The notes beneath the pieces were generated by a model. That model was not told the origin of the DNA. It worked only from the letters and a program-made list of their open reading frames with translations, and did no database searches. DNA of 64,000 nucleotides from assembly GCA_021781795.1 (NCBI GenBank), contig JAJXWA010000003.1:60001-124000 (forward strand), read 5' to 3'. Positions 44,529 through 55,563 of this stretch are shown piece after piece. Numbering within the stretch: the first letter of the stretch is position 1; each line of letters starts with the position of its first letter. Source of the DNA: Acidobacteriota bacterium (GTDB lineage Bacteria; Acidobacteriota; Terriglobia; Terriglobales; Acidobacteriaceae). The position numbers and the translations under genes were made by a program.

Positions 44529-45266
44529 CTAGCCGCCGAGGGACTGCACGAACAAAAGCAGGCCAATACACCCCAGCCCGATGTAAACATAGCGCAGAAA
44601 CATCTCCGTCGAGAGACGGCGGTTGATCCATCTGCCCAAAAAGACCGCCGGCGCCATCGCGGGGAGCGAAAGCAGGTAGTCATGCGACACGGCGTGGCCC
44701 CACAATCCGGCACGCCAGAATCCCGCCATGCCGAGCAGGCTCGCGGGCAGGAAGTAGGCCTGCAGTGTGGCGCGAAACCGTTGGGCCGGCCACCGGCGCA
44801 GTGAACCATAGAGCACCAGAGGTGGGCCATTCATGCCATACGCACCGCCCAGAATACCCGCGCAGAAACCGCAGCCAAGCAGCCACTTCCTGCTGTCACT
44901 GTGGAGCGCCGGCAAGCTGCCCGCCAGAAGCGAATACGCGGAGAAGAGCACAATGAGCAGGGCAAGACCGATCCTGACCGCCTGCTGGTGGGGACTGGTC
45001 AGTATCCACAGGCCCAGCGGTATGCCGGCCACCGTGGAAAGGATGAGCCAGCCCGCGCTGCGCACATGAATCTGCCTCCAGTCCTGCACCACCACAACCG
45101 CCGCAACGGTGATGGACAGCAGCACGGCCAGAGGCGCAGCGACCCGCAGAGGCATGCAGAAAGCCAGCAGCGGAACCGCAATCAGGGCCTCGCCAAAACC
45201 AAACGCCGAGCGAATCAGCGTTGCGCAAAAGACAATCAGAAGAATCTGGACCGAAGTGACGTCGAT
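44529..45266 (-). CDS. TauE/SafE-family permease with a non-canonical start
   Basis: About 245-aa, eight-helix transporter of the sulfite/sulfoacetate exporter family. The track begins at an internal ATG (45155), but the same frame extends 37 codons upstream without a stop. There it encodes the family's first helix and conserved segment (VTSVQILLIVFCATLIR, then SAFGFGEALIAVPLLAF). No ATG, GTG or TTG exists in that extension before the preceding hspR stop. The best candidate is ATC at 45266, with GGAGA seven bases before it. Later features GGAYGMNGPPLVLYG are typical. Either a rare ATC start or a mutated start codon. Same strand as hspR and dnaJ. Confidence 0.75.
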   Translation of the reverse strand: MDVTSVQILLIVFCATLIRSAFGFGEALIAVPLLAFCMPLRVAAPLAVLLSITVAAVVVVQDWRQIHVRSAGWLILSTVAGIPLGLWILTSPHQQAVRIGLALLIVLFSAYSLLAGSLPALHSDSRKWLLGCGFCAGILGGAYGMNGPPLVLYGSLRRWPAQRFRATLQAYFLPASLLGMAGFWRAGLWGHAVSHDYLLSLPAMAPAVFLGRWINRRLSTEMFLRYVYIGLGCIGLLLFVQSLGG

Positions 45267-45308
45267 GGGGAATCTCCGCGCATTGCCAAATCGTCTGCGG
45301 CGAGTTGG

Positions 45309-45710
45309 TTATGGCCGCTTCGCCGGCTCCGGCCTGCCTGCGATGGGCTTTCGCAGCGGCACAATCGCGCCCGCCGCGCTCGGCGCAGCCTGGTGGAAGC
45401 GCGACAGCATCTCCGACCGCACGTACTCCACAAAGCTCTGCATCTGGCGATTCATCTCTTCCATCCGTTCGCGCATCTGCAGAATGATGGCAATCCCGGC
45501 GATGTTCACGCCCAGGTCGCGCGCGAGATTCAGGATAAACTCGAGACGTTCCAGGTCCTCATCCGTGTAGAGGCGCGTGTTGCCCTCCGTGCGCGATGGC
45601 TTCAGCAACCCTTCGCGCTCGTAGAGCCGCAGCGTCTGCGGATGAATCTCGTACATCTCGGCGACCGCCGAGATCATGTATGCGCCTTTGGATTTGCGTC
45701 GTGCCGCCAT
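45309..45710 (-). CDS. hspR: MerR-type heat-shock repressor HspR
   Basis: 133-aa repressor of the HspR group, which binds HAIR sequences (CTTGAGT-N7-ACTCAAG) with DnaK as co-repressor in known systems. The winged helix-turn-helix is intact: MISAVAEMYEIHPQTLRLYEREGLLKPSR, then NTRLYTDEDLERLEFI, and the dimerisation helix begins LARDLGVNIAGI. It directly follows dnaJ with a 46-base gap. A matching site precedes dnaK 4 kb away, so the chaperone genes are probably in one regulon although they are not in one operon. Confidence 0.93.
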   Translation of the reverse strand: MAARRKSKGAYMISAVAEMYEIHPQTLRLYEREGLLKPSRTEGNTRLYTDEDLERLEFILNLARDLGVNIAGIAIILQMRERMEEMNRQMQSFVEYVRSEMLSRFHQAAPSAAGAIVPLRKPIAGRPEPAKRP

Positions 45711-45756
45711 GCGTTGGTTCTCCGCACCAGCTTACCTTATGCGCGCGGCAAAGGCC

Positions 45757-46935
45757 TCAGATCTGGTCAAACAGCTTCACGCGCGGATCCTGATTGTTCA
45801 GCCTCGCCAGCTCGCGCATAATCTCCCGGCTGCGTTCGTCCTGCAGGTGCGGCACCACCACCTCGACGGTCACAATCTGGTCGCCGCGCTGGCCCGGATG
45901 GGATGCGCTCTCCACCCCGCGCTCCCGCATGCGCAGTTTCTGCCCGCTCTGCGTGCCGGGCGGAATCTTCAACTGCGCGCGCCCGTCGATGGTGGGCACA
46001 TCCACCTTGGCGCCCAGCGAGGCCTCCGGCACGGTGACTGGCACAGTCAGTTGAATATCGTCGCCGGTCCTCGTAAACACGGGATGCGTCCCCGTTCGCA
46101 CAATCACAAACAGGTCTCCGGCTGCGCCGCCGCCCACGCCGGCATTGCCCCGGCCCTGCAACCGGATGCGTTGTCCATCGCGCGTACCCGGCTTGATCCG
46201 AAACTCGACCGTCTCTGTGCGGCCCACCGTCCCCTCGCCGTGACAGGTTCCACATGCGTTCGAGGTTCGGCCGGTCCCGTTGCACCGCGGGCAGGGGATG
46301 TTGAACTTCATGCGGCCACCCATCTGGGTCACCTGGCCGGTGCCGTTGCACTCCGGACACGGCATTGGCCCGCCGGTCGCCGCCTGCCCATGGCAGGTCG
46401 GGCAGGTCTCCTGGCGGTGAATCTGCATGCGCGCCTGACCGCCGCGGATGGCCGTCCAGAAATCGACGGTCGCCTGATACTCCAGATCGGTCCCCTGCTG
46501 CGGTCCCCGCGGCCGCTGCGACTGTTGCGCTCCAGAAAAGATTCCAGAAAAGATGTCCTTGAAACTCCCCCACCCAGAAGAACCCGTCCCGCTTTGCCCC
46601 GCGCCGCCGAACCCCGAGAAATCGAATCCGCCGAAATCGACCGGGACACCCCCGCCCGCACCCTGCTGGCGCGCATACGCCTCCGCCTGCGCCGGATCGA
46701 TCTGGTCGGAGTAGAACCCAAGCTGGTCGTAGACCTTGCGCTTCTTGGCATCGCTCAACACATCGTTCGCTTCAGAGATTTCCTTGAACTTTTCCTCGGA
46801 GCGCTTGTCGCCTGGATTCACGTCAGGATGGTACTTCCGCGCCAGCTTACGAAATGCCTTGCGAATCTCCTCCGCCGTCGCAGTCTTCTTCACGCCGAGC
46901 GTCGCGTAATAGTCCTTGTTCTGTGTCGTGGGCAT
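45757..46935 (-). CDS. dnaJ: chaperone DnaJ
   Basis: 392-aa Hsp40 co-chaperone that stimulates DnaK ATPase. The start is the ATG at 46935 (the track's TTG is four codons earlier). Domains in order: J-domain with HPD (about 35-37), a Gly/Phe-rich linker, four zinc-finger CxxCxGxG repeats ([32 protein letters not shown]; the first ends in Ala), and the C-terminal client-binding domain with [12 protein letters not shown]. In the order dnaJ-hspR-tauE on the minus strand. dnaK is divergent, about 2.7 kb away. Confidence 0.96.
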   Translation of the reverse strand: MPTTQNKDYYATLGVKKTATAEEIRKAFRKLARKYHPDVNPGDKRSEEKFKEISEANDVLSDAKKRKVYDQLGFYSDQIDPAQAEAYARQQGAGGGVPVDFGGFDFSGFGGAGQSGTGSSGWGSFKDIFSGIFSGAQQSQRPRGPQQGTDLEYQATVDFWTAIRGGQARMQIHRQETCPTCHGQAATGGPMPCPECNGTGQVTQMGGRMKFNIPCPRCNGTGRTSNACGTCHGEGTVGRTETVEFRIKPGTRDGQRIRLQGRGNAGVGGGAAGDLFVIVRTGTHPVFTRTGDDIQLTVPVTVPEASLGAKVDVPTIDGRAQLKIPPGTQSGQKLRMRERGVESASHPGQRGDQIVTVEVVVPHLQDERSREIMRELARLNNQDPRVKLFDQI

Positions 46936-47249
46936 CTTTCGTCTCAATTCCCCATCTTGCCGTGCCGGGCCTCAGGGTCTCAAACTCAGCTCCCGTCGCC
47001 TCACCCATTCATCGGCTCAAACCGCCAGACCTTCCGTTCGCTTCCGCCGATCCAGGAAGCGCGCGTGCTCCTCGGCTCTGGCCTGTCATGCCATTCCTGC
47101 CCAGGGCGCCTCGTCCCAAGGAGACCAACGCTTCCTGACTCTTCAGCATAGCAATTCCTGACATCGCAGGCCTTCATTCCATTGGATTGCCCCGGGCCCC
47201 TCTGCGCTTCACGCCGGGAAACTCCGCGTACCTTCTGGGGATCTAGCCC
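46936..47249. other. 314-base gap upstream of dnaJ
   Basis: Contains the dnaJ promoter (minus strand) and the 3' side of the DHA2 exporter gene. I searched both strands for CTTGAGT/ACTCAAG (HAIR) and CIRCE halves and found none, although CTCAATT lies close to the start codon. No ORF with recognisable protein features and no clear hairpin terminator were seen. Confidence 0.5.
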
Positions 47250-48830
47250 TCAATGCGCACCCGGCGGCGGCGGCGCGGGCCGCGGCTGCTTCCTGAAGAG
47301 CCAGACCGCCCCGGCGCAGAAGAATGCCAGCACAGCCGTCCAGCGAAAAACATCCACATATGCCAGCAGTGCGGCCTGCTGGCCCATCAGCCGGTAGAAC
47401 AAGCCCAGGGAACCGGGCCGCGCCTGCGCCCGGCCCAGGTAATGGCTCAGGTAGGCAGCGCTCATCGCAGCCTTCTGTTGCAGCTCCGGGCTGCTCGATG
47501 TGACATGCGCGCTCAGGTCCGTCTGATGCAGGTCCGCCCGGCGAATCAGCGCCGTCGTCGCCATGGCGATGCCGACCGAGCCGCCGATGTTGCGCAGCAT
47601 GTTGAACAGCCCCGTCGCGTTCCCCATCTCCTCGCGCGGAATCGTCGAGGTCGTCATCGTCGCCAGCGGCACAAAGACAAAGCTCAGCGCAAAGCCGGTC
47701 AGCATAATCGGGACCAGAAGCGTGAAGGGCCCAATCTCCAGATTGACTGTACCGAAGATCAACGAGCAGACGCCAAATCCGATAAACCCGGCACTGAGCA
47801 GCTTCCGGTTGTCCACACGAGAGCCGAGCACACCAACAGCCGGCGACCCGACAATCGACCCGATTCCCCGGGGCCCGACAACAAGCCCCGCAGAAAACGC
47901 CGTATAGCCAAGAATCTCCTGATAGTAGAGCGGGAGGATAGCGATGGTGATGTAGATGCACATCCCGAGTAGCGCAATCAGCAGGCAGCCGGTTCGGAAG
48001 TTGCGGTCCTTGAGCACGTGCAAGTCAACCAGTCCCTTCGGGTGGGTCCACGATCGCCAGATCCACCCCACAAGCGCCACCACCAGCGCCACCACCGCCC
48101 AGCGCACCCAGAGCGCGCCAAACCAGTCATCCTCCTGGCCTTTGTCCAGCACCACCTGCAGGCAGCCCGTCCACACGATCAGCAGACCGAAGCCAAGGTT
48201 GTCGAAGGCACCAACCTTCGCATGTTTGATGTACGGCGGGTCATGCACAAATCGGCTGATGAGCAGCACCGCCAGAATGCCGACCGGGATGTTGATGTAA
48301 AAGGCATAGCGCCAACTGAACGTATCCGTCAGCCACCCGCCCAGTGTCGGCCCCAGCACGGGCGCGACAACAATCCCCAATCCGTACGCGGCCATCGACA
48401 TCGACCGCTGCTCCGGCGGAAAGCTCTCCAGCAGAATGGACTGCGAAAGCGGCTGCAGCGCTCCGCCGCCCGCTCCCTGCACAATGCGGGCCAGCAGAAT
48501 CACGCCCAACGTAGGAGCCGCCCCGCAGAAGAACGAAGCAATGGTGAAAAGCACCACACAGGAAAGCAGAAACCGCTTGCGCCCGAAGCGTCGCGCAAAC
48601 CAGTTCGATGCCGGCAAGATGACTGCATTGGCGACGAGATAGCTGGTCAGCACCCACGTCGCCTCGGAGTTCGACGCCGACAGCGAGCCCGCAATGTACG
48701 GCAGTGCCACCGACGCAATCGCCGTATCCAGCACCTCCATGAAGGTGGGCAGCATCACCGACACGGTCACCAGCCACGGGTTCACTCCCTGGGTGAGTGG
48801 ATAGCGGTTTGGAGCGTGTGCGGTGGTCAT
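47250..48830 (-). CDS. DHA2-family MFS drug exporter (EmrB/QacA-like)
   Basis: 526 aa from the ATG at 48830, giving a normal 14-helix DHA2 length; the track start (48992) adds a hydrophilic leader unlike the family. Motifs: MLPTFMEVLDTAIASVALPYIAGSL at helix 1, the WFARRFGRKR loop A, and the antiporter motif VQGAGGGALQPLSQSILLE, then PVLGPTLGGWLTDTFSWRYAFYINIPVG. Exports lipophilic compounds by proton antiport in known members. No membrane-fusion (EmrA) or TolC gene is adjacent. Neither candidate start has a strong Shine-Dalgarno. Confidence 0.9.
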   Translation of the reverse strand: MTTAHAPNRYPLTQGVNPWLVTVSVMLPTFMEVLDTAIASVALPYIAGSLSASNSEATWVLTSYLVANAVILPASNWFARRFGRKRFLLSCVVLFTIASFFCGAAPTLGVILLARIVQGAGGGALQPLSQSILLESFPPEQRSMSMAAYGLGIVVAPVLGPTLGGWLTDTFSWRYAFYINIPVGILAVLLISRFVHDPPYIKHAKVGAFDNLGFGLLIVWTGCLQVVLDKGQEDDWFGALWVRWAVVALVVALVGWIWRSWTHPKGLVDLHVLKDRNFRTGCLLIALLGMCIYITIAILPLYYQEILGYTAFSAGLVVGPRGIGSIVGSPAVGVLGSRVDNRKLLSAGFIGFGVCSLIFGTVNLEIGPFTLLVPIMLTGFALSFVFVPLATMTTSTIPREEMGNATGLFNMLRNIGGSVGIAMATTALIRRADLHQTDLSAHVTSSSPELQQKAAMSAAYLSHYLGRAQARPGSLGLFYRLMGQQAALLAYVDVFRWTAVLAFFCAGAVWLFRKQPRPAPPPPGAH

Positions 48831-49027
48831 CGCAACCGGAACAATTGAGCTTACAGGATGGGAATGACCCATGCGTTGAATGCGCAGAGCCATCCCAAGC
48901 CATTGCAAATTTTCACCTCCGTCCTGGAAGATGAACCCATTGGGAGCGCCGGATCGAGGAGTACTGGTTTGGGTTGCGCTGGATCCGGCCATCCTGAGCC
49001 GCTTTGGACGGCCAACGGGGGATAACG

Positions 49028-49501
49028 ATGAATCGCTGGATCTGGCTCTTGAGTCTGTTGTTGCTCTGCCTTGGCGTCGGCGCCGTCAGCGGCGCCATGA
49101 CCGCACGCGAAGTCCAAGGCTGGTATCAGACCCTGACGCGGCCGTCTTTTGCACCTCCCAACTGGGTCTTCGCGCCTGTCTGGACCACCCTCTATATCCT
49201 GATGGCCGCGGCAGCCTGGCTCGTTGCGCTCACGCCCGCATCCAACTCTCGCACCCTGGCTCTCAGCATCTTCTTTGCCCAGTTGCTCCTGAACTTTCTC
49301 TGGTCGCTCATCTTCTTCCGTGAGCATGCCATCGGCCTTGCCATGGTCGAACTCATTCTCCTCTGGTGCTGCATCGCCCTCACCGCCATCGTCTTCCACC
49401 GGTTTTCGCACCCCGCGGCCTGGCTCATGCTCCCCTACCTGGCTTGGGTCACCTTCGCCGGGTTTCTGAACTGGGGCTTCCTGCGCCTGAATCGCATGTA
49501 A
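49028..49501 (+). CDS. tspO: TspO/MBR family tryptophan-rich sensory protein
   Basis: 157-aa, five-helix membrane protein that binds tetrapyrroles and related ligands. The ATG at 49028 is preceded by GGGGGA. Family motifs: WYQTLTRPSFAPPNWVFAPVWTTLYILMAAAAWLV in the first loop and second helix, LNFLWSLIFF, and the terminal LAWVTFAGFLNWGFLRLN. Regulatory or stress roles in haem metabolism are known for some homologues. Divergent from the DHA2 exporter. Confidence 0.95.
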   Translation: MNRWIWLLSLLLLCLGVGAVSGAMTAREVQGWYQTLTRPSFAPPNWVFAPVWTTLYILMAAAAWLVALTPASNSRTLALSIFFAQLLLNFLWSLIFFREHAIGLAMVELILLWCCIALTAIVFHRFSHPAAWLMLPYLAWVTFAGFLNWGFLRLNRM

Positions 49502-49585
49502 GCGCAAGAAGTTGAACCGGATGCGGATTGTTCGAGGCCCTGCCCAAAGTGCGACTCCCTCTTTATTGCGATTCAATCAAGAAAA

Positions 49586-49606
49586 GTTGACACTAACTCA
49601 CTCAAT
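49586..49606. promoter_or_regulatory. HAIR-like HspR site in the dnaK promoter
   Basis: GTTGACA-CTAACTC-ACTCAAT has the 7-7-7 layout of HAIR (CTTGAGT-N7-ACTCAAG). The right half matches in six of seven positions and the left keeps TTGA. TTGACA at 49587-49592 also equals a perfect -35 hexamer, with TATATT at 49616 as an imperfectly spaced -10 candidate. The site lies about 50 bases before the dnaK start. HspR encoded at 45309-45710 would be the binder. The right half is strong; the left is degenerate. Confidence 0.6.
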
Positions 49607-49656
49607 CATGCATCCTATATTCGTCAGCATTTCTACGCGCAGGCAGGAGCCTCAAC

Positions 49657-51579
<1,923 letters not shown>

Positions 51580-51621
51580 GAATAGCCGTCCAGGCAATCG
51601 CGCCTTCGGCGCAAAAACCTC

Positions 51622-51660
51622 GGGGTGGGCGACATAATGTTGCTCACCCCATTCTGTTTT
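51622..51660. terminator. hairpin between convergent dnaK and polA
   Basis: GGGGTGGGC pairs with GCTCACCCC around an 11-base loop (one G-T pair), followed on the plus side by ATTCTGTTTT. A shorter GCGCC-TTC-GGCGC hairpin precedes it at about 51600. Serves dnaK and possibly polA. Confidence 0.75.
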
Positions 51661-51686
51661 CTGCTCACGAGGGAACGCATCGAAGC

Positions 51687-54377
51687 CTATTCCATATCCC
51701 GCCAGTTGGGGCCCGTGGCGAGGTGGACTTCTAGCGGCACGCTGAGCTGCACAACGCCTTCCATCTCCGCTCGCACCAGCGCTGCCACAGCCTCCGTCTC
51801 ATCCATCGGCGCCTCGAAGAGCAGTTCATCGTGCACCTGCAGGATCATGCGCGCCTTCAGCTTGCGCTCCGTGAGCTTGCGGTCGATGGAGATCATCGCC
51901 AGCTTGATGAGGTCGGCGGCGGTGCCCTGCAACGGCGTGTTCACAGCGGTGCGCTCGGCAAAGCCGCGCTGGTTGGGGTTGCGGCTTTCGAGATCGGGAA
52001 TAGGCCGCGTGCGGCCGAAGAGCGTGCGCGCGAAGCCCTGCGTGCGCGTCTCGGCCAGCGTGCGCTCGATGAAGGCCTTCACGCCCTGGTAGCGGGCGAA
52101 GTACCTGTCGATGTAGGCGCGGGCCTCGGCCTGCGGGATGCCGAGCTGCGCGGCGAGCCCGAAGGCGGAGATGCCATAGACGATGCCGAAGTTCACGGCT
52201 TTGGCGCGGTTGCGCGTCTCCTTGTCCATGGTCTCGGCGGGCACGCCGAAGACCTCGCTCGCTGTGATGGTGTGAATGTCTTTGCCAGTGCGGTAGGCGT
52301 CGACGAGCAGCGGGTCGGCGCTGAAGTGCGCGAGCAGGCGCAGCTCAATCTGCGAGTAGTCTGCTGAGAGCAGTTGTGTGCCCGGCGCGGCGGTGAAGGC
52401 GGCGCGAATCTGCCGGCCCAGCTCCGTGCGCGTGGGGATGTTCTGCAGGTTCGGGTTGATGGACGAGAGACGCCCGGTGGCCGTGGCCGCGGCCTGGAAG
52501 GTGGTGTGTACGCGCGAGTCGGCGTCGGCGAGCTGCGGCAGCGCGTCCACGTAAGTGGACTTGAGCTTGCTAAGCTGGCGGAACTCGAGCACCTGGCGCA
52601 CGACCTCGTGCTCCTCGGAGAGTTTTTCGAGCACGTCCTGCGCAGTGGAGACTGCCTTGGTCTTGCCGCGGCTGGGCGGCGGGGGCAGCCCCATCTCTTT
52701 GAAGAGCACTTCCCCGAGCTGCTTGGGCGAGTTGATGTTGAAGCGGCGGCCGGCGAGGGTGTAGACGCGCTCGGCGACGCGCTCGATGTCGCTGCTCAGT
52801 TGCTGCGAGAAGCTGCCGAGCATGGTCTTGTCGATGCGAACGCCGGCCTGCTCCATGCGGAAGAGCACGGGCGCGAGCGGCAGATCAATCTCGTGATAGA
52901 CGCGGCCCAGGCCGGCGGCTTCCACCTGCTTGAGCAGGGTGGGCGCAAGCGCATGAATGACCGCCGCGGCGCGTGCGTCCGTGGTGGGCGCGGGCTGGTT
53001 GTTGCGCGCGGCGACGTCGGCAAGCGACTGCGTGGCATGCGTGGGATTGAGCGCGTAGGAGAGCAGCAGCGTGTCTGTGATGGCGCCGCGCAACTCGACG
53101 TGGTGCGGACTGAGTGCGTGCATCGTCTGCTTCCAGTCATGCACCTGTTTGGGCACGGCGGCGTCTTCCAGCAGCGTACGCAGGCGCGGCGAGAGCGGAA
53201 GGCGCAAGGCGGTCTGCGGCTCGGCGCAGACGCCGATGTGCAGATTCTGCTGTGCCTCGGCCGCTTCGGCTGCTTCGAGCAGAGAGAGCGTGCGCGGCGG
53301 CTCGGGCTCATCGGTCTCTTCGGCGACAGGCGTGGACGCGAGAAACAGCGCGAAGCCGTGCTTCTTCGCAGCGTGGAAGAATGCGTCCTGCTCAGCTTCC
53401 GTCGGCGCGTCCAGTTCCTTCAACTCGGGCGCATCCGCAGCGGGTTCGAGATCGCGCAGCATGGAGGTGAACTCGAGCTCGGTGAAAAGCTGGCGGCAGG
53501 CCTCGAGATCCGGCGAGCGCGTCTCCATGGCGTGCAGGTCGAGATCGAGCGGCACGTGCGTGTCAATCGTGACAAGTTCTTTCGAGAGCAGCACGGCTTC
53601 GCGATTGTGCTGCAGCGACTCGCGGTAGGTCTTGCGCTTCACTTCTTCGGCGCGGTCCAGCACCGCCTCCACGCTGCCGAATTGCTGAATCAGTTCGACG
53701 CTGCCTTTGTCGCCGATGCCGGGGGCACCGGGAATGTTATCGACGGTATCGCCGCGCAGGGCCATCACGTCGATGACTTTCTCCGGCGGCACGCCGAGGG
53801 TCTCCGTCACCTTGGCGGGGTCGAGGATGAGGTTGTCCTTTTGCGGATTGAGGATGCGGATGTGCGGCGTGACGAGCTGCATCATGTCCTTGTCGCCGGA
53901 GACGATGAAGACCTCATGGTGGTGGTCGGCGGCCTGTCGGGCGAGGGTGCCGATGACGTCGTCGGCCTCGAAACCTTCGGCCGCAAGGATGGGAATGCGC
54001 AGCGCCTCGAGCGCGCGGCGGATGTAGGGAATCTGGCGGCGCAGGTCTTCGGGCATGGCTTCGCGGTTGGCCTTGTAGCCCTCGTAGGAGACCTCTTCAA
54101 AGGCCTGTACTTTGGAGTTCCACTTGCGCAGCGTGCCGAGGCTGCGGGCGCGCTCATCGCGAAAGACCTCGCCGCTCAGGTCGAAGACGGCTGCGAAGTA
54201 TTGCGGCGCGAAGTCCTGGCGCAGCTTCTTGACCATGTTGACAAAGACGTATGCCGCCGCCGTGGGCAGGCCGGACGAGGTGGACATGGGCCGGCTGCGC
54301 TGCATCGCGTGATAGGCGCGAAAGATGAACGACATGGCGTCGAGCAGATAGACGGGCGGCTTGGCTGGGCTTTGCAC
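51687..54377 (-). CDS. polA: DNA polymerase I
   Basis: 896-aa family A polymerase for repair and Okazaki-fragment maturation. The start is the GTG at 54377 (VQSPAKPPVYLLDAMSF), because the track's 948-aa version runs through the upstream Fe-S gene; an ATG 14 codons later is possible. 5'-nuclease domain: FEADDVIGTLARQA, SGDKDMMQLV, RGDTVDNIPGAPGIGDKG. The middle exonuclease-like domain lacks the DxE proofreading motif (KHGFALFLAS at that position), so 3'-5' activity is probably lost. Polymerase motifs A (SADYSQIELRLLAH), B (RNRAKAVNFGIVYGIS) and C (QVHDELLFE) are intact. Confidence 0.95.
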   Translation of the reverse strand: MQSPAKPPVYLLDAMSFIFRAYHAMQRSRPMSTSSGLPTAAAYVFVNMVKKLRQDFAPQYFAAVFDLSGEVFRDERARSLGTLRKWNSKVQAFEEVSYEGYKANREAMPEDLRRQIPYIRRALEALRIPILAAEGFEADDVIGTLARQAADHHHEVFIVSGDKDMMQLVTPHIRILNPQKDNLILDPAKVTETLGVPPEKVIDVMALRGDTVDNIPGAPGIGDKGSVELIQQFGSVEAVLDRAEEVKRKTYRESLQHNREAVLLSKELVTIDTHVPLDLDLHAMETRSPDLEACRQLFTELEFTSMLRDLEPAADAPELKELDAPTEAEQDAFFHAAKKHGFALFLASTPVAEETDEPEPPRTLSLLEAAEAAEAQQNLHIGVCAEPQTALRLPLSPRLRTLLEDAAVPKQVHDWKQTMHALSPHHVELRGAITDTLLLSYALNPTHATQSLADVAARNNQPAPTTDARAAAVIHALAPTLLKQVEAAGLGRVYHEIDLPLAPVLFRMEQAGVRIDKTMLGSFSQQLSSDIERVAERVYTLAGRRFNINSPKQLGEVLFKEMGLPPPPSRGKTKAVSTAQDVLEKLSEEHEVVRQVLEFRQLSKLKSTYVDALPQLADADSRVHTTFQAAATATGRLSSINPNLQNIPTRTELGRQIRAAFTAAPGTQLLSADYSQIELRLLAHFSADPLLVDAYRTGKDIHTITASEVFGVPAETMDKETRNRAKAVNFGIVYGISAFGLAAQLGIPQAEARAYIDRYFARYQGVKAFIERTLAETRTQGFARTLFGRTRPIPDLESRNPNQRGFAERTAVNTPLQGTAADLIKLAMISIDRKLTERKLKARMILQVHDELLFEAPMDETEAVAALVRAEMEGVVQLSVPLEVHLATGPNWRDME

Positions 54378-54414
54378 GCCTCCGAGTCTATCAGCGAACG
54401 GCGTCGCAGACCGC

Positions 54415-55497
54415 TCAGTGGGTGAGGCTGTTGGCGATGGGGACCAGATGCATGTAGACGTCGCGCGGCATGTTGGTCTGCCAGTGGCTGGTGATGTGCG
54501 CGTAGAGGACAAAGGCGAAGAAGATGTAGGCAATGGCGGAGGTGACGGTCCCGGGCGTCAGTACGCGGCGGGTCCAGCGCCTGGCTGGATCGGGAGTGCG
54601 GCTTGGCGGCAGGCCGAGTTGCAGGGCATGTTCCGCGGGGCAGGCGGCGACACAGACCATGCAGGCGCTGCACTCGGCGGAGCGGATCTGGACGAGCTGG
54701 TCGACGGGCAGGCTGGCCGGGCAGACTTTGGCGCATTTGCCGCAGTCGATGCAGGCCGTCTCATCACGGCGAATCTTGACCGGGCTGAGCAGCGAGACGA
54801 GGCCCATGAGCGCGCCGTAGGGGCAAAGATAGCGGCACCAGAAGTTCTGGATGAGCGTGGAGAGAAGCACCAGCAGGCCAAGCACGGCGAGGCCGGTGAG
54901 GCTGATGTCGCGGAAGAAGTTGAGCATCTTTACGTCGGTGATAAGGCCATAGGGCGTGAACATGAAGCTTTGGAGCGCCTCGGCGGACATGGTGCCGATG
55001 AAGAAGGCGAAGAAGCCGAGCAGGAGGTACTTGAGGCCGCGGAGCGGGATATCGACCCAGTGGGGCAGATGGAGATTGCGGCCGTAGAATCGGCGGCCGA
55101 GCTTCCAGAGAGCCTCTGAGAATGTGCCGATGGGGCAAAGCCAGGCGCAGAAGGCCTTCTTGAGCAGCAGGCTCATGAGCAGAAAGGCCAGGAAGAGAAA
55201 CATGGCTGCCGGATGGATGACGGGGACGTGGCCGGTGAGGAAGAGGTACTTGGTGTTCATGAGGCCGGCGATGGGCAGCCAGCCTTCAACCCCAGCGGGG
55301 CGTGGAACATAGAGGGTCTGGCCGCCGTGCTCGTAGTAGCGGACCCAGAGGTAGAACTGCAGGCCGATCCATGCGTTGAGGGCCAGAAAGACGAGCTGGA
55401 CGATGCGGCGAGTCTTCTGGGAGCGATCGGGCAGGAGGCGGCGGATCAGCGGCTTTTTGTGGCTGGCGGGGAGCGGAACAGCGGTCTGCGTACTCAT
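54415..55497 (-). CDS. membrane 4Fe-4S protein of the NapH/NosR/CcoG type
   Basis: 360 aa from the ATG at 55497, downstream of AAGGATGAG. About five helices carry two membrane-edge motifs, AFCAWLCPIGTFSEALW and FWCRYLCPYGALMGLVSL. Two bacterial-ferredoxin-like clusters follow: CIDCGKCAKVCP and CSACMVCVAACP. Such proteins pass electrons between the quinol pool and periplasmic or membrane redox partners, or assist cytochrome oxidase assembly; the partner is unknown here. Its stop lies 37 bases before the polA start, so the two may share a transcript. A TGA-N6-TCA element sits about 55 bases upstream. Confidence 0.88.
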   Translation of the reverse strand: MSTQTAVPLPASHKKPLIRRLLPDRSQKTRRIVQLVFLALNAWIGLQFYLWVRYYEHGGQTLYVPRPAGVEGWLPIAGLMNTKYLFLTGHVPVIHPAAMFLFLAFLLMSLLLKKAFCAWLCPIGTFSEALWKLGRRFYGRNLHLPHWVDIPLRGLKYLLLGFFAFFIGTMSAEALQSFMFTPYGLITDVKMLNFFRDISLTGLAVLGLLVLLSTLIQNFWCRYLCPYGALMGLVSLLSPVKIRRDETACIDCGKCAKVCPASLPVDQLVQIRSAECSACMVCVAACPAEHALQLGLPPSRTPDPARRWTRRVLTPGTVTSAIAYIFFAFVLYAHITSHWQTNMPRDVYMHLVPIANSLTH

Positions 55498-55551
55498 CGC
55501 GATCTCATCCTTCCAAGCCACAGACTAGGAGGGCGACTACTTTCGGAACTA

Positions 55552-55563
55552 TGACCTAAATCA
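55552..55563. promoter_or_regulatory. possible CRP/FNR-like half-palindrome before the Fe-S gene
   Basis: On the minus strand the sequence reads GTGATTTAGGTCATAG, which has TGA and TCA half-sites six bases apart and resembles but does not match FNR consensus (TTGAT-N4-ATCAA). Located about 55 bases before the start of the redox gene. Weak, listed only as a candidate. Confidence 0.3.

Noticed and set aside
44529-45155. TauE gene starting at the internal ATG
   Set aside because: Would remove the first conserved helix; the upstream frame clearly encodes it.
52374-54425. 683-aa plus-strand ORF opposite polA
   Set aside because: Mirror of a GC-rich coding strand; composition is Arg/Gly/Glu-rich with no domain, while polA on the other strand is unmistakable.
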